From Roseburia sp. (GTDB taxonomy: Bacteria; Bacillota; Clostridia; Lachnospirales; Lachnospiraceae): a DNA stretch of 64,000 nt. A program made the translations under genes and the position numbers. The stretch lies in assembly GCA_023664265.1 (NCBI GenBank), contig JAMPFV010000003.1, positions 61,127 through 125,126 on the forward strand, given 5' to 3'. Position 1 is the stretch's first letter, and each line of letters begins with the position of its first letter. Below are positions 51,300 through 60,727 of the stretch, in pieces. Below the pieces are notes generated by a model. It made no database searches and was not told the DNA's origin. It saw only the letters and a list, made by a program, of their open reading frames with translations.

Positions 51300-53048
51300 A
51301 TGGATGAGAAGAATATTACAATTGAGAAGAGAAAAGGCATCAAGCTGATGCTTCGGCTGCTGTTGGTGATAGCGGTGCCGATGCTTTTGCTGTTCGCGAT
51401 AGCGGTTTATTCCGTAAAGAGCGTGAGCGAGAACATTACGGAGGCGATGGTGCAGCATGAGCTGAATGCCGCGCAATACGCCTTTAAGACGGCGGTAGGC
51501 AATATTGCGAGCGGTTCCTATATGTATACAAACGGAAAATTCTACAAGGGCAAGCGCAATATCAGCGATAATCTCGACTTTTTTGACAATTTCAAGAATG
51601 AGGTTGACTTGGAGGTCACGGTATTTTACGGGGATATCCGCGTTGCCACCACGCTGGTGGATGAGCAGGGCAACCGGATGCTGGGCACCGCTGCGGATCC
51701 CGCTATTGCGGATGCGGTTTTGAACAGAGGAGAGGGGTATTACAGCGACCATGTGGAGATTGCCGGCAATGAGTATTATGCGACCTACAGTCCGCTGTAT
51801 CAGTACAACTCGGATGAGATTATCGGAATGACCTTCGTCGGACTCAACAAGAAGGAGATAAACGCGATTTACATGTCAAACATGATACGAAGCGTGATTT
51901 TCCTCTGCGTGATTCTGGCGGTCGGCATTGTCCTTACCATATTCTTTGTGCGGGTGGTAATCATAGCGATAGGGAAGGTCGTGAAGGCCTTGAACAATCT
52001 TTCCAACGGAAAGCTCAACATAAAGCTTGACGGCAGGCTTACAAAGCGTGCGGACGAGGTCGGCGACATCGCGATCAGCATCAACGCGCTGATTCGGAAT
52101 TTTACGCAGATTGTCAAGAACATCAAGCACAGCTCGGAGAATCTGGACAATATATCCGACAACTTCTCAAGCTCGTTCGGCAATATGGCATCCTATATCC
52201 AGAACGTAGACCGCGCGGTGGAGGAGATTGCGCAGAGCTCGACGCAGCAGGCGCAGGACACGGCGCAGGTCGGCGCCGAGGTTCAGGCGATGGGAGACGC
52301 GATTGAAAAGACCTCGAGAAATGTAAAGCAGCTCGTCGGCAACACCGATATGATGCGCGAATACAACAAGAATGTGGATAAGACGCTCGAAGAGCTGATT
52401 AAGATAAGCAACGATACCAAGGAAGCGTTCAGCGTGGTATACGAGCAGACCAATATGACAAACCATTCCGCACAGGACATTCAGTCGGCGGCGGATGTCA
52501 TTACGGATATCGCAGACCAGACGAGCCTGCTGTCCTTAAATGCCAGCATAGAGGCGGCGCGCGCGGGCGAGCACGGCAAGGGCTTTGCGGTGGTTGCGGA
52601 TGAGATTGGCAAGCTTGCGGATCAGTCTGCGGAGTCGGCCAACCGCATTACGGGTATTATCGAGATGCTTATCCGGAACTCGAACACAACCGTGGACACC
52701 ATGAAGAACGTCACGGAGGTTATCGACAAGCAGGGCGAGGAGCTTCAGAGAACGCAGTCCGTATTCAGCGATTTGAACAATGAAATCGGAGAGGTCGGCG
52801 CGGCGGTTGACAGCATCAAGAATGAGATTGACACGCTTGACAGCCTCAAGGAAAGGGTATCGACGGCTGTTGAGAGTCTGGCCTCCATTGCGGAGGAGAA
52901 CGCGGCAAGCACGGAGGAGACCTCGGCGTCCATGCAGGAGCTGCGCAACATTGTCTCCGATTGCAGCAAGGATGTGAATACAATTCTTGAAATGTCAGAG
53001 ACGCTCGCGGAGAATACGGGCAGCTTTACCTTGGATGTGGATGAATAA
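51300..53048 (+). CDS. Methyl-accepting chemotaxis protein
   Basis: A 582-residue chemoreceptor. Membrane helices at about 15-37 and 197-220 flank a single Cache-type sensor (40-195; YYSDHVEIAGNEYYATYSPL). HAMP about 220-275 and the long cytoplasmic helical hairpin with the tip TDIADQTSLLSLNASIEAARAG (read in parts) that binds CheA/CheW. It needs no neighbours. Ligand unknown. No other chemotaxis gene is in the window. Confidence 0.95.
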   Translation: MDEKNITIEKRKGIKLMLRLLLVIAVPMLLLFAIAVYSVKSVSENITEAMVQHELNAAQYAFKTAVGNIASGSYMYTNGKFYKGKRNISDNLDFFDNFKNEVDLEVTVFYGDIRVATTLVDEQGNRMLGTAADPAIADAVLNRGEGYYSDHVEIAGNEYYATYSPLYQYNSDEIIGMTFVGLNKKEINAIYMSNMIRSVIFLCVILAVGIVLTIFFVRVVIIAIGKVVKALNNLSNGKLNIKLDGRLTKRADEVGDIAISINALIRNFTQIVKNIKHSSENLDNISDNFSSSFGNMASYIQNVDRAVEEIAQSSTQQAQDTAQVGAEVQAMGDAIEKTSRNVKQLVGNTDMMREYNKNVDKTLEELIKISNDTKEAFSVVYEQTNMTNHSAQDIQSAADVITDIADQTSLLSLNASIEAARAGEHGKGFAVVADEIGKLADQSAESANRITGIIEMLIRNSNTTVDTMKNVTEVIDKQGEELQRTQSVFSDLNNEIGEVGAAVDSIKNEIDTLDSLKERVSTAVESLASIAEENAASTEETSASMQELRNIVSDCSKDVNTILEMSETLAENTGSFTLDVDE

Positions 53049-53076
53049 GAAGCAGAGAAATCATTATAATATAATA

Positions 53077-53108
53077 AGAAACAGCGTAGCCGCGGCTACG
53101 CTGTTTCT
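53077..53108. terminator. Bidirectional terminator
   Basis: AGAAACAGCGTAGCC and GGCTACGCTGTTTCT are perfect complements (15 bp). It closes the chemoreceptor on the plus strand; the right arm overlaps the end of the ECF gene. Confidence 0.9.
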
Positions 53109-53698
53109 TTGACACCGATGACGGGTAACAGCCCGGACTTTTTGAGCGCAGGGCGAAGCGCCATGTATACCGCCACGGAAACGACGGTCGAGGTCGCCGC
53201 GTTGATGGCGGTGGAGGCGATGTTCCATGCGAGAGTCAAATCGGCGGCCGGCTTTCCGAGGATGAGCAGCTTGTAGTAATAGCCGACAAGCGGGTCAAAA
53301 ATGACATTGAACAGAAGTCCGGCAATCGCCGCGATAAGCGTCCATTGAAACACCTTCCTTGTGTCCCCGGAGGTGGAAATCTTACCGATTCTGTGAGCGA
53401 TCAATCCCGTAATCAGGCCGATACAGAGCTTCAGGAGAAAGGTCTTGGGAGTGTAGGTGATATACACGGGGTCAAAGAGATCTCCGATGGTCATCCCAAT
53501 CGCGCCGCCGAGCCCGCCCAATGGGCCGCCCAGCAGGAGCGCGCCGAGCACGCATACGGCATTTCCAAGATGGATGCTGGTGGCATCTCCGCCGGGCAGT
53601 GTGATCTTAATCTGCAGAAAGGTAAATACCACATAGGAAAGCGCTGCAATAAGTCCGGTGAGTGCAATTTTGTAGGCTTTTGAATTTTTCCGGTTCAT
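53096..53698 (-). CDS. ECF transporter substrate-binding (S) component
   Basis: A 200-residue integral membrane protein with about six helices (ALTGLIAALSYVVFTFL, GNAVCVLGALLLGGPLGGLG, TFLLKLCIGLITGL, FQWTLIAAIAGLLFNVI). An AxxxA-like surface in the first helix docks the T component. The ligand is a vitamin or cofactor; Arg-poor start suggests a neutral or anionic one, but this is not decided. The ATG at 53698 follows AGGAGG. No T or ATPase component is nearby, so it is group II. Confidence 0.85.
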   Translation of the reverse strand: MNRKNSKAYKIALTGLIAALSYVVFTFLQIKITLPGGDATSIHLGNAVCVLGALLLGGPLGGLGGAIGMTIGDLFDPVYITYTPKTFLLKLCIGLITGLIAHRIGKISTSGDTRKVFQWTLIAAIAGLLFNVIFDPLVGYYYKLLILGKPAADLTLAWNIASTAINAATSTVVSVAVYMALRPALKKSGLLPVIGVKETA

Positions 53699-53917
53699 AG
53701 GGTTCCTCCTCATGTACTATATAAATTTTATATCAGTATATCCCAAACTGACATTTTAGAAATACACAATTATCAATATTTTTAAGGGGACAGTTTATGC
53801 AAGTCATAACAATTTTGCAGAATTATATTGATTTTTGCGGCCAAATACGATTAAATATAAGTAATGAAATTTACCAATGCGGTTTTAACCAACGGAATTA
53901 AGGAAGGGGAAACGTCA

Positions 53918-54517
53918 ATGAGTAATTTAGACACAAACAATGGAGCCACGGCGGTCATCCCGAAGGGGACAGTGATCAACGGCAATATTGAGATATCGGA
54001 CAAGCTTGAAATGTATGGGGAGATTAACGGAGATATCCATTCCGGCAATTATGTGAATATATGCGGGAATGTAAACGGAAATATTCAGGCGAATGAGCTG
54101 TATACAAAGGATTCATTTATCGAGGGACAGATTGACTGCATTCAGGGCGCTGTCGTACAGGACAACACGGTTATTTTGGGCGACATCAATGCGGATAGCC
54201 TTACGGTGGACGGAGCGATTCAGGGCAAGCTGGATATCAAGGGCTGTGTGACTATAGGCGCAAAGGCGATTGTTGACAGCGATATTAAGGCGAAGTCGAT
54301 TCATGTCGATAACGGCGCGGCCATCAACGGTTACTGCTCTCTCTGCTATGCGGATATTGATGCCAACGCGGTCTTTCCTCAGGAGGAGCCGGTAAAAGCG
54401 CCGGAGCCTGCAAAGGAAACCAAGGAGGAGAAAGCGGAACCTGCCAAGGAGCAGCCTAAGCCTGAGAAAGCGGAGCCTGCAAAAGAGGCGAAGCCCAAGG
54501 CAGCCAAGAAGTCCTAG
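53918..54517 (+). CDS. Bactofilin family cytoskeletal protein
   Basis: A 199-residue bactofilin. Residues 15-135 form a right-handed beta helix made of repeating GDI/GNI-type turns (VINGNIEISDKLEMYGEING, SFIEGQIDCIQGAV, VDGAIQGKLDIKGCVTIGA). The C-terminal 60 residues are a disordered Pro/Glu/Lys tail. It polymerises without nucleotide and places proteins at the cell envelope. The ATG at 53918 follows AAGGAAGGGG. Confidence 0.9.
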   Translation: MSNLDTNNGATAVIPKGTVINGNIEISDKLEMYGEINGDIHSGNYVNICGNVNGNIQANELYTKDSFIEGQIDCIQGAVVQDNTVILGDINADSLTVDGAIQGKLDIKGCVTIGAKAIVDSDIKAKSIHVDNGAAINGYCSLCYADIDANAVFPQEEPVKAPEPAKETKEEKAEPAKEQPKPEKAEPAKEAKPKAAKKS

Positions 54518-54537
54518 GAAATCGGGCTTCCGGGTTC

Positions 54538-55752
54538 ATGTGTGAGACTGTAAAGGGAATTTATTGCCGTGGAACGGCATCGGATACGGAGGATATATTG
54601 GATTTCGCCAATATGGTTTTCAGCATGAGCCACGGCGGAATCAATTTTGCGGCGCTGCTTCCCAAGGCGTATGCACGGGAGCGGTGCGGCATTTTGACCC
54701 ATCATCTGATACGGGAGAACGGAAGGATACGCGCGCTGACGGACGCGTATCCGCTGATGCTGAGGCAGACGGACGGTGAGCTGCGGGCTGCGTATATCGG
54801 GACGGTCGCGGTGCACCCTGACAGCCGCGGGCGGGGCTGGATGAGCGCCCTGATGGCGGCGGCGGAGGCTGACGCGCGGGAGCGGCAGTGTGATTTGCTG
54901 ATTCTCGACGGCAGACGGCACCGCTATCGGCACTATGGCTTTGAGCAGGCGGGGATGAGATGCTCCTTCGCGGTGTGCTTTGAGGATATAAGGGAAGCTT
55001 GTGGAGCTTTGCAGGAGGGAAGCGGCGGGGCCTGTGCCTACCGCTTTGTTTTGGTGGAGCCGGATTTGGAAGGCTTTGAGGAACTGCTTGACGGAATGTA
55101 CGGGCTTTATGCGCGCCGCAGTGTCACCGCACGGACGCGGGCGGATTTCTACCGGTGTCTGCAAAGCATGGCCGCTGATACCTACGCAGTTCTTGAGGGA
55201 GAGACGCTTTGCGGTTATCTCAATGTCTCGGAGGACGAGAGGGAGCTGTTTGAGCTGGAGCTTGCCGACGACACGCGTTTGGCTGAGGTGCTCTGCGATT
55301 TTATGCGGGAATTGGATATATCGGAGCTGATTGTCGAGACCGGCGCGGACGAAACCGCCAAAACGGAATGTCTGGACAGCCTGTGCGGAAACAGCCGTAT
55401 CGGGATGTCCCATCAGATAAAGATTTTAAACTACCCGAGGGTTCTGTCGTTCTTGCTGAAATGGAAGCAAAAGTACAGTGCGCCGGAGGACGGGGAATTT
55501 GTGATAGGCGTGACGGACGGACAGGCTTCGGGGAAATACAGGCAGTATAAGCTGTGCGTTGCGGGTGCGGCGGTTACGGTCTGTGAGACGGACGCGCCCG
55601 CGGACGTGGTGTTCGAGGGGATGGAGCTGGTGCGCGCGCTGACGACAAATTATTATTATCATATGGCGCAAGACCCTTACAGCCCGCTAAAAAACGCACC
55701 CGCGGGATGGTTTCCTCTTCCGTTTTACCTTCCCAATGCGGATACGTTTTAA
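54538..55752 (+). CDS. Eis-like GNAT acetyltransferase
   Basis: A 404-residue protein of the Eis family. GNAT fold in residues 5-150 with acetyl-CoA loop HPDSRGRGWMSALM; a second GNAT-like domain (160-290), and a C-terminal SCP2-like sheet (310-400; YKLCVAGAAVTVCETDAPAD). Substrates may be amines, as in Eis, but resistance cannot be inferred. The start has no clear ribosome binding site, only GGGTTC, so the exact start is not firm. Confidence 0.85.
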   Translation: MCETVKGIYCRGTASDTEDILDFANMVFSMSHGGINFAALLPKAYARERCGILTHHLIRENGRIRALTDAYPLMLRQTDGELRAAYIGTVAVHPDSRGRGWMSALMAAAEADARERQCDLLILDGRRHRYRHYGFEQAGMRCSFAVCFEDIREACGALQEGSGGACAYRFVLVEPDLEGFEELLDGMYGLYARRSVTARTRADFYRCLQSMAADTYAVLEGETLCGYLNVSEDERELFELELADDTRLAEVLCDFMRELDISELIVETGADETAKTECLDSLCGNSRIGMSHQIKILNYPRVLSFLLKWKQKYSAPEDGEFVIGVTDGQASGKYRQYKLCVAGAAVTVCETDAPADVVFEGMELVRALTTNYYYHMAQDPYSPLKNAPAGWFPLPFYLPNADTF

Positions 55753-55770
55753 TATAATCTGCGTTTGACG

Positions 55771-56106
55771 TTATTCCATGAATTTCCAAGAGTACACGTT
55801 GACGGAACGACATTTGGGGCATGGAACCATATACTGGTCAAAGATAAACAGCTTGATCTTGTCGTCGGGGGTGTCGGTGGTGACGATGCGGCTCTGACCG
55901 CATTTACACAGAAACAGGATCTTCCTGTTGAGCCGTACCTCAAGGCTTTCCCCGCGCAGAGCCAGCGCCTTTTCTATGTATTTGATCTGCTCTTCATTGT
56001 GCACGCCGCACTCCTCAAGCGCCCATTTATATTCATCCCGAATAATGTGAAGCGCGTCGGAGGAGATGGCGCCGTAGTGCTCTTCCAGCTTTTGTTCAGT
56101 AAACAT
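55771..56106 (-). CDS. Unknown protein with zinc-ribbon-like pairs
   Basis: A 111-residue cytosolic protein. A helical first half (KLEEHYGAISSDALHIIRDE) and a second half with CKCG (about 69) and CPKC (about 98), a possible zinc ribbon. No family recognised. AGAGG precedes the start codon on the minus strand. It is convergent with the acetyltransferase. Confidence 0.6.
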   Translation of the reverse strand: MFTEQKLEEHYGAISSDALHIIRDEYKWALEECGVHNEEQIKYIEKALALRGESLEVRLNRKILFLCKCGQSRIVTTDTPDDKIKLFIFDQYMVPCPKCRSVNVYSWKFME

Positions 56107-56204
56107 ATCAATTCCTCTTTTCTAAAAACATTTCACTGATATTTTCATTATAGCATTATTTTAATAAAAGTAAATCGGTTTTGTGGGATTTGCAAGGGGA
56201 AATA

Positions 56205-56241
56205 TTGCTTCGCAGCGCAAATCCCGCGCGGGAGACGCTTT
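56205..56241 (+). repeat. Dispersed repeat family B, copy 2
   Basis: Matches 22964-23000 at 32 of 37 positions; this copy reads TTGCTTCGCAGCGCAAATCC at the start and GCGCGGGAGACGCTT at the end. Downstream TTTCTCT-type bases (AGCGTTTCTC) can pair with GAGACGCT. It lies in the spacer 56107-56329, which holds nothing else recognised. Confidence 0.7.
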
Positions 56242-56329
56242 CATCAGCGTTTCTCTAATCCGTTTGGGCAAAAACGCCGATATATATAACAGAAGATATT
56301 GGCAATGCGGACGGAGGGAGGTGACAGGC

Positions 56330-56782
56330 ATGACAAAGAGACGGGATACGTTACAGCGGATCTCACGGATAGACAATCTTCATACGGCCCGGCAGGGAAC
56401 ACAGGACGAGCTGCGGCAGGAGGATGCGCCGTGCGGGCGTCTGGTCGGGATTATGACCATAGAGGCGGTGCTCGACCTGTATATGACGGAGATTTCATCC
56501 CCGATTAAGATCAACCTCTGCCTGTTGCCCGAGCAGTATCGGAGGCCGCAGGCGGAGAAAACGAAGGAACAGCCGGAGGAACAGTCAGGCCCGTCGGATA
56601 CCGGCGCGGAGGAGGCAAGGCCGCAGATGACGCTGTTCTATGACGCACTGGATGTAAACCGCGGTTCGGGTTTTCTCTTTTACTCTTATGACAAGCATGG
56701 CGCACACAGCATTCTCGGGGAGGAGCGCGCGGGCGGCTATGGGGACTATATGGTCAGCGGCGCCTTTTCCGCGGTGTATTGA
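56330..56782 (+). CDS. Small unknown protein
   Basis: A 150-residue protein preceded by a very strong site (GGAGGGAGGTGA). Basic start, central helix IMTIEAVLDLYMTEI, a low-complexity EEQ/PSD linker (75-100), then a compact end (MTLFYDALDVNRGSGFLFYS). It has no signal peptide. I do not recognise it. It lies 110 bp before fbp. Confidence 0.6.
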   Translation: MTKRRDTLQRISRIDNLHTARQGTQDELRQEDAPCGRLVGIMTIEAVLDLYMTEISSPIKINLCLLPEQYRRPQAEKTKEQPEEQSGPSDTGAEEARPQMTLFYDALDVNRGSGFLFYSYDKHGAHSILGEERAGGYGDYMVSGAFSAVY

Positions 56783-56894
56783 GGCGGGGACTGCAAAACA
56801 GTGACGCATGGTTTTTGCGGGAATTGGCGGTTGCAAAAAGCGGTTCGGTTCGCTATAATTTATAATTGTATATAACAGCTAAAAGGAGGGAGCC

Positions 56895-58802
56895 ATGGAG
56901 ACAGAGAATGCGGTTTTGATTTCGGAAGAGAAGCTGAAATACTTGCGGTTATTGTCGGAGAAATATCCGTCGATTCCCGCGGTATGCAGAGAGATTATCA
57001 ATTTAAAGGCCATTTTGAACCTGCCCAAGGGGACGGAGCACTTTATGAGCGATCTGCACGGCGAGTACGAGGCCTTCTACCATATCCTGAACAACGCGGC
57101 GGGCGTTATCAAGGAGAAGGTGGACATGATATTTGAGGACAGACTCACGCCCAAGGAGCGGCAGGAAATCTGCACGTTGGTCTACTATCCCGTGGAGAAG
57201 CTCAAGCTCCTCAAGTCGCAGAATATCGTGACAGCCGACTGGTATAAGACCACGCTCAAGAACCTGACGGAGCTGGCAAAGCTCCTCTCCTCCAAGTATA
57301 CCCGCTCCAAGGTGCGCAAGGCGCTCCCGAGCGAATTCAGCTATATCATCGACGAGCTGCTTCACGCGCAGCCCGACGAGGACAACAACCAGTATGTGTA
57401 CCATGAGAAGATTATCGACACGATCATCGACATTGACAGCGCGGACGCGTTTATAGAGGCGCTCAGCAAGCTGATCAAGCGGCTTGCGGTGGACCATCTG
57501 CATATCGTGGGCGATATTTACGACAGAGGCAGCAACGCGGACAATATCATTGATCTGCTGATGCGCCATCACTCCGTGGACATTGAGTGGGGCAATCACG
57601 ACATCCTGTGGATGGGGGCGGCGTGCGGAAGCGAGGCCTGTATCGCGAATGTGCTGCGCAACAACATCAAGTATGACAATATTGAAATCCTTGAAAATTC
57701 CTATGCGATAAGCCTGCGCTCCCTCACGCTTTTCGCGGAGCAGACCTATTCCGGCCTGCCGCCGATGGACGCGGCGCTGAAGGCGATTTCCGTGATTCTC
57801 TTCAAGCTGGAGGGACAGATTATCCTGCGCCATCCCGAGTATGACATGGCAGACCGGCTCCTTCTGGATAAGATTGACAAGGCGCGGGGTGTCGTGCGGA
57901 TCGGTGATCAGGAGTATGCCTTGAAGGACACGTATTTCCCGACGTTGGACGAGGGGGACGCGTACACCCTGACAGCGGACGAGGAGCGGGTGATAGAGGA
58001 CTTAAAGACGGCCTTTATGAACAGCCATATTCTGCGGGAGCACATGGGATTTCTGTACGAGAAAGGCAATATTTACCGCTGTTATAACGGCAACCTCCTG
58101 TTCCACGGCTGTATTCCGCTCGACCAGAACGGCGATTTTGACGGCATGAAAATCGGCAATACCGTCTACAAGGGAAAGGCCTATATGGATTACGCGGGAA
58201 AGCTCGCAAGACGCGCCTTTTTCGGGACGCCCACGCAGGGCAATCTGGACTTTATGTGGTATCTGTGGTGCGGGAAGAAGTCGCCGCTCTCGGGAAGGAA
58301 TATCAAGACCTTTGAGCGGACCTTTGTCGCGGACACGTCAACCTATGACGAGGAGAAGAATCCGTATTATCGCTTTTACCAGCAGGAGGAATACTGCGTG
58401 AAAATCCTTCACGAGTTCGGGCTGGATTCGCCCCTGTCGCACATTATAAACGGGCACACGCCCATCAAGGTGTCCAAGGGGGAGTCGCCCGTGAAGGCAA
58501 ACAACCGTCTGGTCGTGATTGACGGCGGGTTCTGTAAGGCTTATCAGAAGACGACGGGGATAGCGGGGTATACGCTGATTTACAACTCCCACGGGATGCG
58601 CCTGAAGGCGCACCAGCCCTTTGAGAGCATCGCAAAGGCGCTCGAGGAGAACAAGGACATCGAGTCCTCCTCGAACTTCTTTGAAAAGGAGCCGGAGCGC
58701 GTGATGGTGAAGGATACCGATAACGGAAAGGTCATTCTCGAGACTATCCGCGATTTGGAGCTGCTGCTCACCGCATACCGGCAGGGACTATTGGTAAAAT
58801 AA
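56895..58802 (+). CDS. fbp: Class III fructose-1,6-bisphosphatase
   Basis: A 635-residue gluconeogenic enzyme of the Firmicutes class III (about 640 residues), unrelated to class I/II. Calcineurin-like metallophosphatase motifs: MSDLHGEYEAF (near residue 51), IVGDIYDRGSNAD, WGNHDILWMG, and INGHTPIKVSKGE. It hydrolyses fructose-1,6-bisphosphate. AAAGGAGGG precedes the ATG. No other sugar-metabolic gene is adjacent. Confidence 0.96.
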   Translation: METENAVLISEEKLKYLRLLSEKYPSIPAVCREIINLKAILNLPKGTEHFMSDLHGEYEAFYHILNNAAGVIKEKVDMIFEDRLTPKERQEICTLVYYPVEKLKLLKSQNIVTADWYKTTLKNLTELAKLLSSKYTRSKVRKALPSEFSYIIDELLHAQPDEDNNQYVYHEKIIDTIIDIDSADAFIEALSKLIKRLAVDHLHIVGDIYDRGSNADNIIDLLMRHHSVDIEWGNHDILWMGAACGSEACIANVLRNNIKYDNIEILENSYAISLRSLTLFAEQTYSGLPPMDAALKAISVILFKLEGQIILRHPEYDMADRLLLDKIDKARGVVRIGDQEYALKDTYFPTLDEGDAYTLTADEERVIEDLKTAFMNSHILREHMGFLYEKGNIYRCYNGNLLFHGCIPLDQNGDFDGMKIGNTVYKGKAYMDYAGKLARRAFFGTPTQGNLDFMWYLWCGKKSPLSGRNIKTFERTFVADTSTYDEEKNPYYRFYQQEEYCVKILHEFGLDSPLSHIINGHTPIKVSKGESPVKANNRLVVIDGGFCKAYQKTTGIAGYTLIYNSHGMRLKAHQPFESIAKALEENKDIESSSNFFEKEPERVMVKDTDNGKVILETIRDLELLLTAYRQGLLVK

Positions 58803-58807
58803 TATCC

Positions 58808-60361
58808 CTAAGACCTGCGTTCTTTTTGCAATCTCTGCTCCTGCTCCGCCTGAATATCCTCGAAGGCGGACAGCATGGGCTGTTCTTTGGAACCCTTGAA
58901 GGTGCGGTTGACGTAATTTGCGGTAATCCTGACGACGGTTCCCGAGAGCGTCAGCACGCCGATCAGGTTCGGAATCGCCATCAGTCCGTTGAAGGTGTCG
59001 GAAATATCCCATGCGAGGTCGAGGCTCATGGTGGCGCCGAACACGATGAATACCACAAAGACAACCTTGTAGATGATCGTGGACTTGGTGCCGAAGAGAA
59101 ATTCCCACGCCTTGGTGCCGTAGTAGCTCCAGCCGAGCACGGTGGAGAACGCAAAGAGCAAAATCGCGATTGCGATAAAGGCGCCGCCGATATTGAGGCT
59201 GCCGATATTGAAGGTGGTGCCAAAGGCTTCGCTGACAAGCGCCGTCTCCTTGTTGACGGAAATCATCTCCCCCGTATGTAAGTCGATCAGCCCTGTCGAG
59301 AGGATGGAGAACGCGGTGAGCGTGCAGACGACAATGGTGTCTGCGAACACCTCAAAAATCCCCCACATACCCTGTCTGACAGGCTCAATAACGTTGGAGG
59401 CGGAGTGCACCATGACGGAGGAGCCAAGCCCTGCCTCGTTCGAGAATACGCCGCGCTTAAAGCCCCATGTGACCGCGTTCTTCACCGCCAGTCCGATTGC
59501 GGCGCCGCCGATGGCCCGAAAGCCGAAGGCAAAGGAGAAGATGGCGCCGAACACCTCGCCGACCTTGCCGATATTTGTGATAAATACGATAAGCGCACCG
59601 AGAATATAGGCGCAGGCCATAAACGGCACGAATTTCTCGGTGACCTGTGCAATCCGCTTAATGCCGCCGACAATGACCAGACCCGCCAGAAGCATCAGAA
59701 GGATGCCGACAATCAGCTCGTACAGATTGATGGTGGCGGAGCCGATCGCAATGTCGCGGTCGAGCGCGGGAATGGCAAAGACCGAGGTAATGTTTCCCGA
59801 GATGGTGTTAATCTGGCTCATGTTCCCGATACCGAAGGAGGCCAGCACGCAGAAGATGGAAAACAGCACCGCAAGCGCCTTCCCGAGCGCCGCGCAGCCC
59901 TTCTTGGAGCCAAGCCCGTCCCGCAGATAATACATGGCGCCGCCGCACCACTCGTCTTTGCTGTTCTTCCTGCGGTAATAGATGCCAAGCACATTCTCGG
60001 AATAGTTGGTCATCATTCCGAAGAACGCGGAAAGCCACATCCAGAAGATGGCCCCCGGGCCGCCCGCAGCGATCGCCGCCGCGACGCCCGCGATATTGCC
60101 GACGCCGATGGTGGCCGCCAGCGCGGTGCAGAGCGCCTGAAACTGCGAGATGGATGTCTTTTCCTTGGAATCTTTCACGGCGTTGTCCTTTTTAAAGACG
60201 CCCCCGATGGTCTGCGACGTCACATGCTTTGCGCGCGTGACTTGGAAAAATTTCGTGCGCACGGTCATGTAAATGCCGGTGCCGATGATCAGCACGAGCA
60301 TGGGTATTCCCCAGACGACGCTGTTGATGCTGCCGTTGACTGCTGCTATTTTGTCCAGCAT
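58808..60361 (-). CDS. Sodium:alanine/glycine symporter (AGCS family)
   Basis: A 517-residue membrane protein with about eleven helices. AGCS signatures: ALAATIGVGNIAGVAAAIAAGGP near residue 95 (Na+/substrate site), FWMWLSAFFGMMTNYSENVL, and GGAMYYLRDG. The start at 60361 follows AAGGGGGAG; the longer frame from 60439 lacks a site. It is preceded by its own promoter and a 5' hairpin, and farther up by the tandem-repeat RNA region. Confidence 0.93.
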   Translation of the reverse strand: MLDKIAAVNGSINSVVWGIPMLVLIIGTGIYMTVRTKFFQVTRAKHVTSQTIGGVFKKDNAVKDSKEKTSISQFQALCTALAATIGVGNIAGVAAAIAAGGPGAIFWMWLSAFFGMMTNYSENVLGIYYRRKNSKDEWCGGAMYYLRDGLGSKKGCAALGKALAVLFSIFCVLASFGIGNMSQINTISGNITSVFAIPALDRDIAIGSATINLYELIVGILLMLLAGLVIVGGIKRIAQVTEKFVPFMACAYILGALIVFITNIGKVGEVFGAIFSFAFGFRAIGGAAIGLAVKNAVTWGFKRGVFSNEAGLGSSVMVHSASNVIEPVRQGMWGIFEVFADTIVVCTLTAFSILSTGLIDLHTGEMISVNKETALVSEAFGTTFNIGSLNIGGAFIAIAILLFAFSTVLGWSYYGTKAWEFLFGTKSTIIYKVVFVVFIVFGATMSLDLAWDISDTFNGLMAIPNLIGVLTLSGTVVRITANYVNRTFKGSKEQPMLSAFEDIQAEQEQRLQKERRS

Positions 60362-60398
60362 AAAACTCCCCCTTTGTGATGATGGTTTCATTCTCATT

Positions 60399-60456
60399 AA
60401 AAAAAGAATACCCCCATGGTAGCAGCCCGTCCTGCGCAATGTGGAATATTCTTTTT
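60399..60456 (-). terminator. Attenuator-like hairpin in the symporter leader
   Basis: On the minus strand AAAGAATA and TATTCTTT pair, with CC/GG contacts inside, followed by a T run (TTTTTTT). It begins at the predicted transcript start and lies 40 bp before the gene, so premature termination may control the symporter. Confidence 0.6.
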
Positions 60457-60463
60457 ATTAATA

Positions 60464-60492
60464 TTTATACACGAAGTTTGCGGATAATGCAA
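60464..60492 (-). promoter_or_regulatory. Promoter of the symporter gene
   Basis: Minus strand: TTGCAT (60487-60492), 17-bp spacer, TATAAA (60464-60469). The predicted start is near 60456, right at the leader hairpin. Confidence 0.65.
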
Positions 60493-60516
60493 CAAAAATT
60501 TTATAAATGAGAGACC

Positions 60517-60727
60517 CATAAAAGGGAGGATGCCAAGCAATCCTGAAATTACTTGGCATTATTATGAAAAAGTTATTAATAAGTATTGTTATCACTTTCG
60601 TGTAAGGCCTTTGCTTCGCATCACCTTATGTTTATAGTATAGGCGCGTTTCATGTCCAAATCATGTTGACTTCTTGAACATTTTCCGAAAGAAATATGAA
60701 CAAAATGTGAAGAGGCTTTTTGCCCCT
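60517..60727 (-). ncRNA. Candidate structured RNA, tandem copy 1
   Basis: First of two adjacent 211-bp repeats of about 90% identity. On the minus strand the order is: motif-rich promoter region (TTGGAC, 17 bp, TATAAA), a stem TAAGG / CCTTA, a CAC-GAAA-GTG mini-hairpin, an AT-rich linker, then a strong hairpin ATGCCAAG / CTTGGCAT that ends in CCTCCCTTTTAT. I do not recognise the family; glycine and other known riboswitch signatures are absent. Confidence 0.5.

Noticed and set aside
58826..60379. Plus-strand frames opposite the symporter
   Set aside because: Complement of membrane-helix codons; no ribosome binding site or family match.
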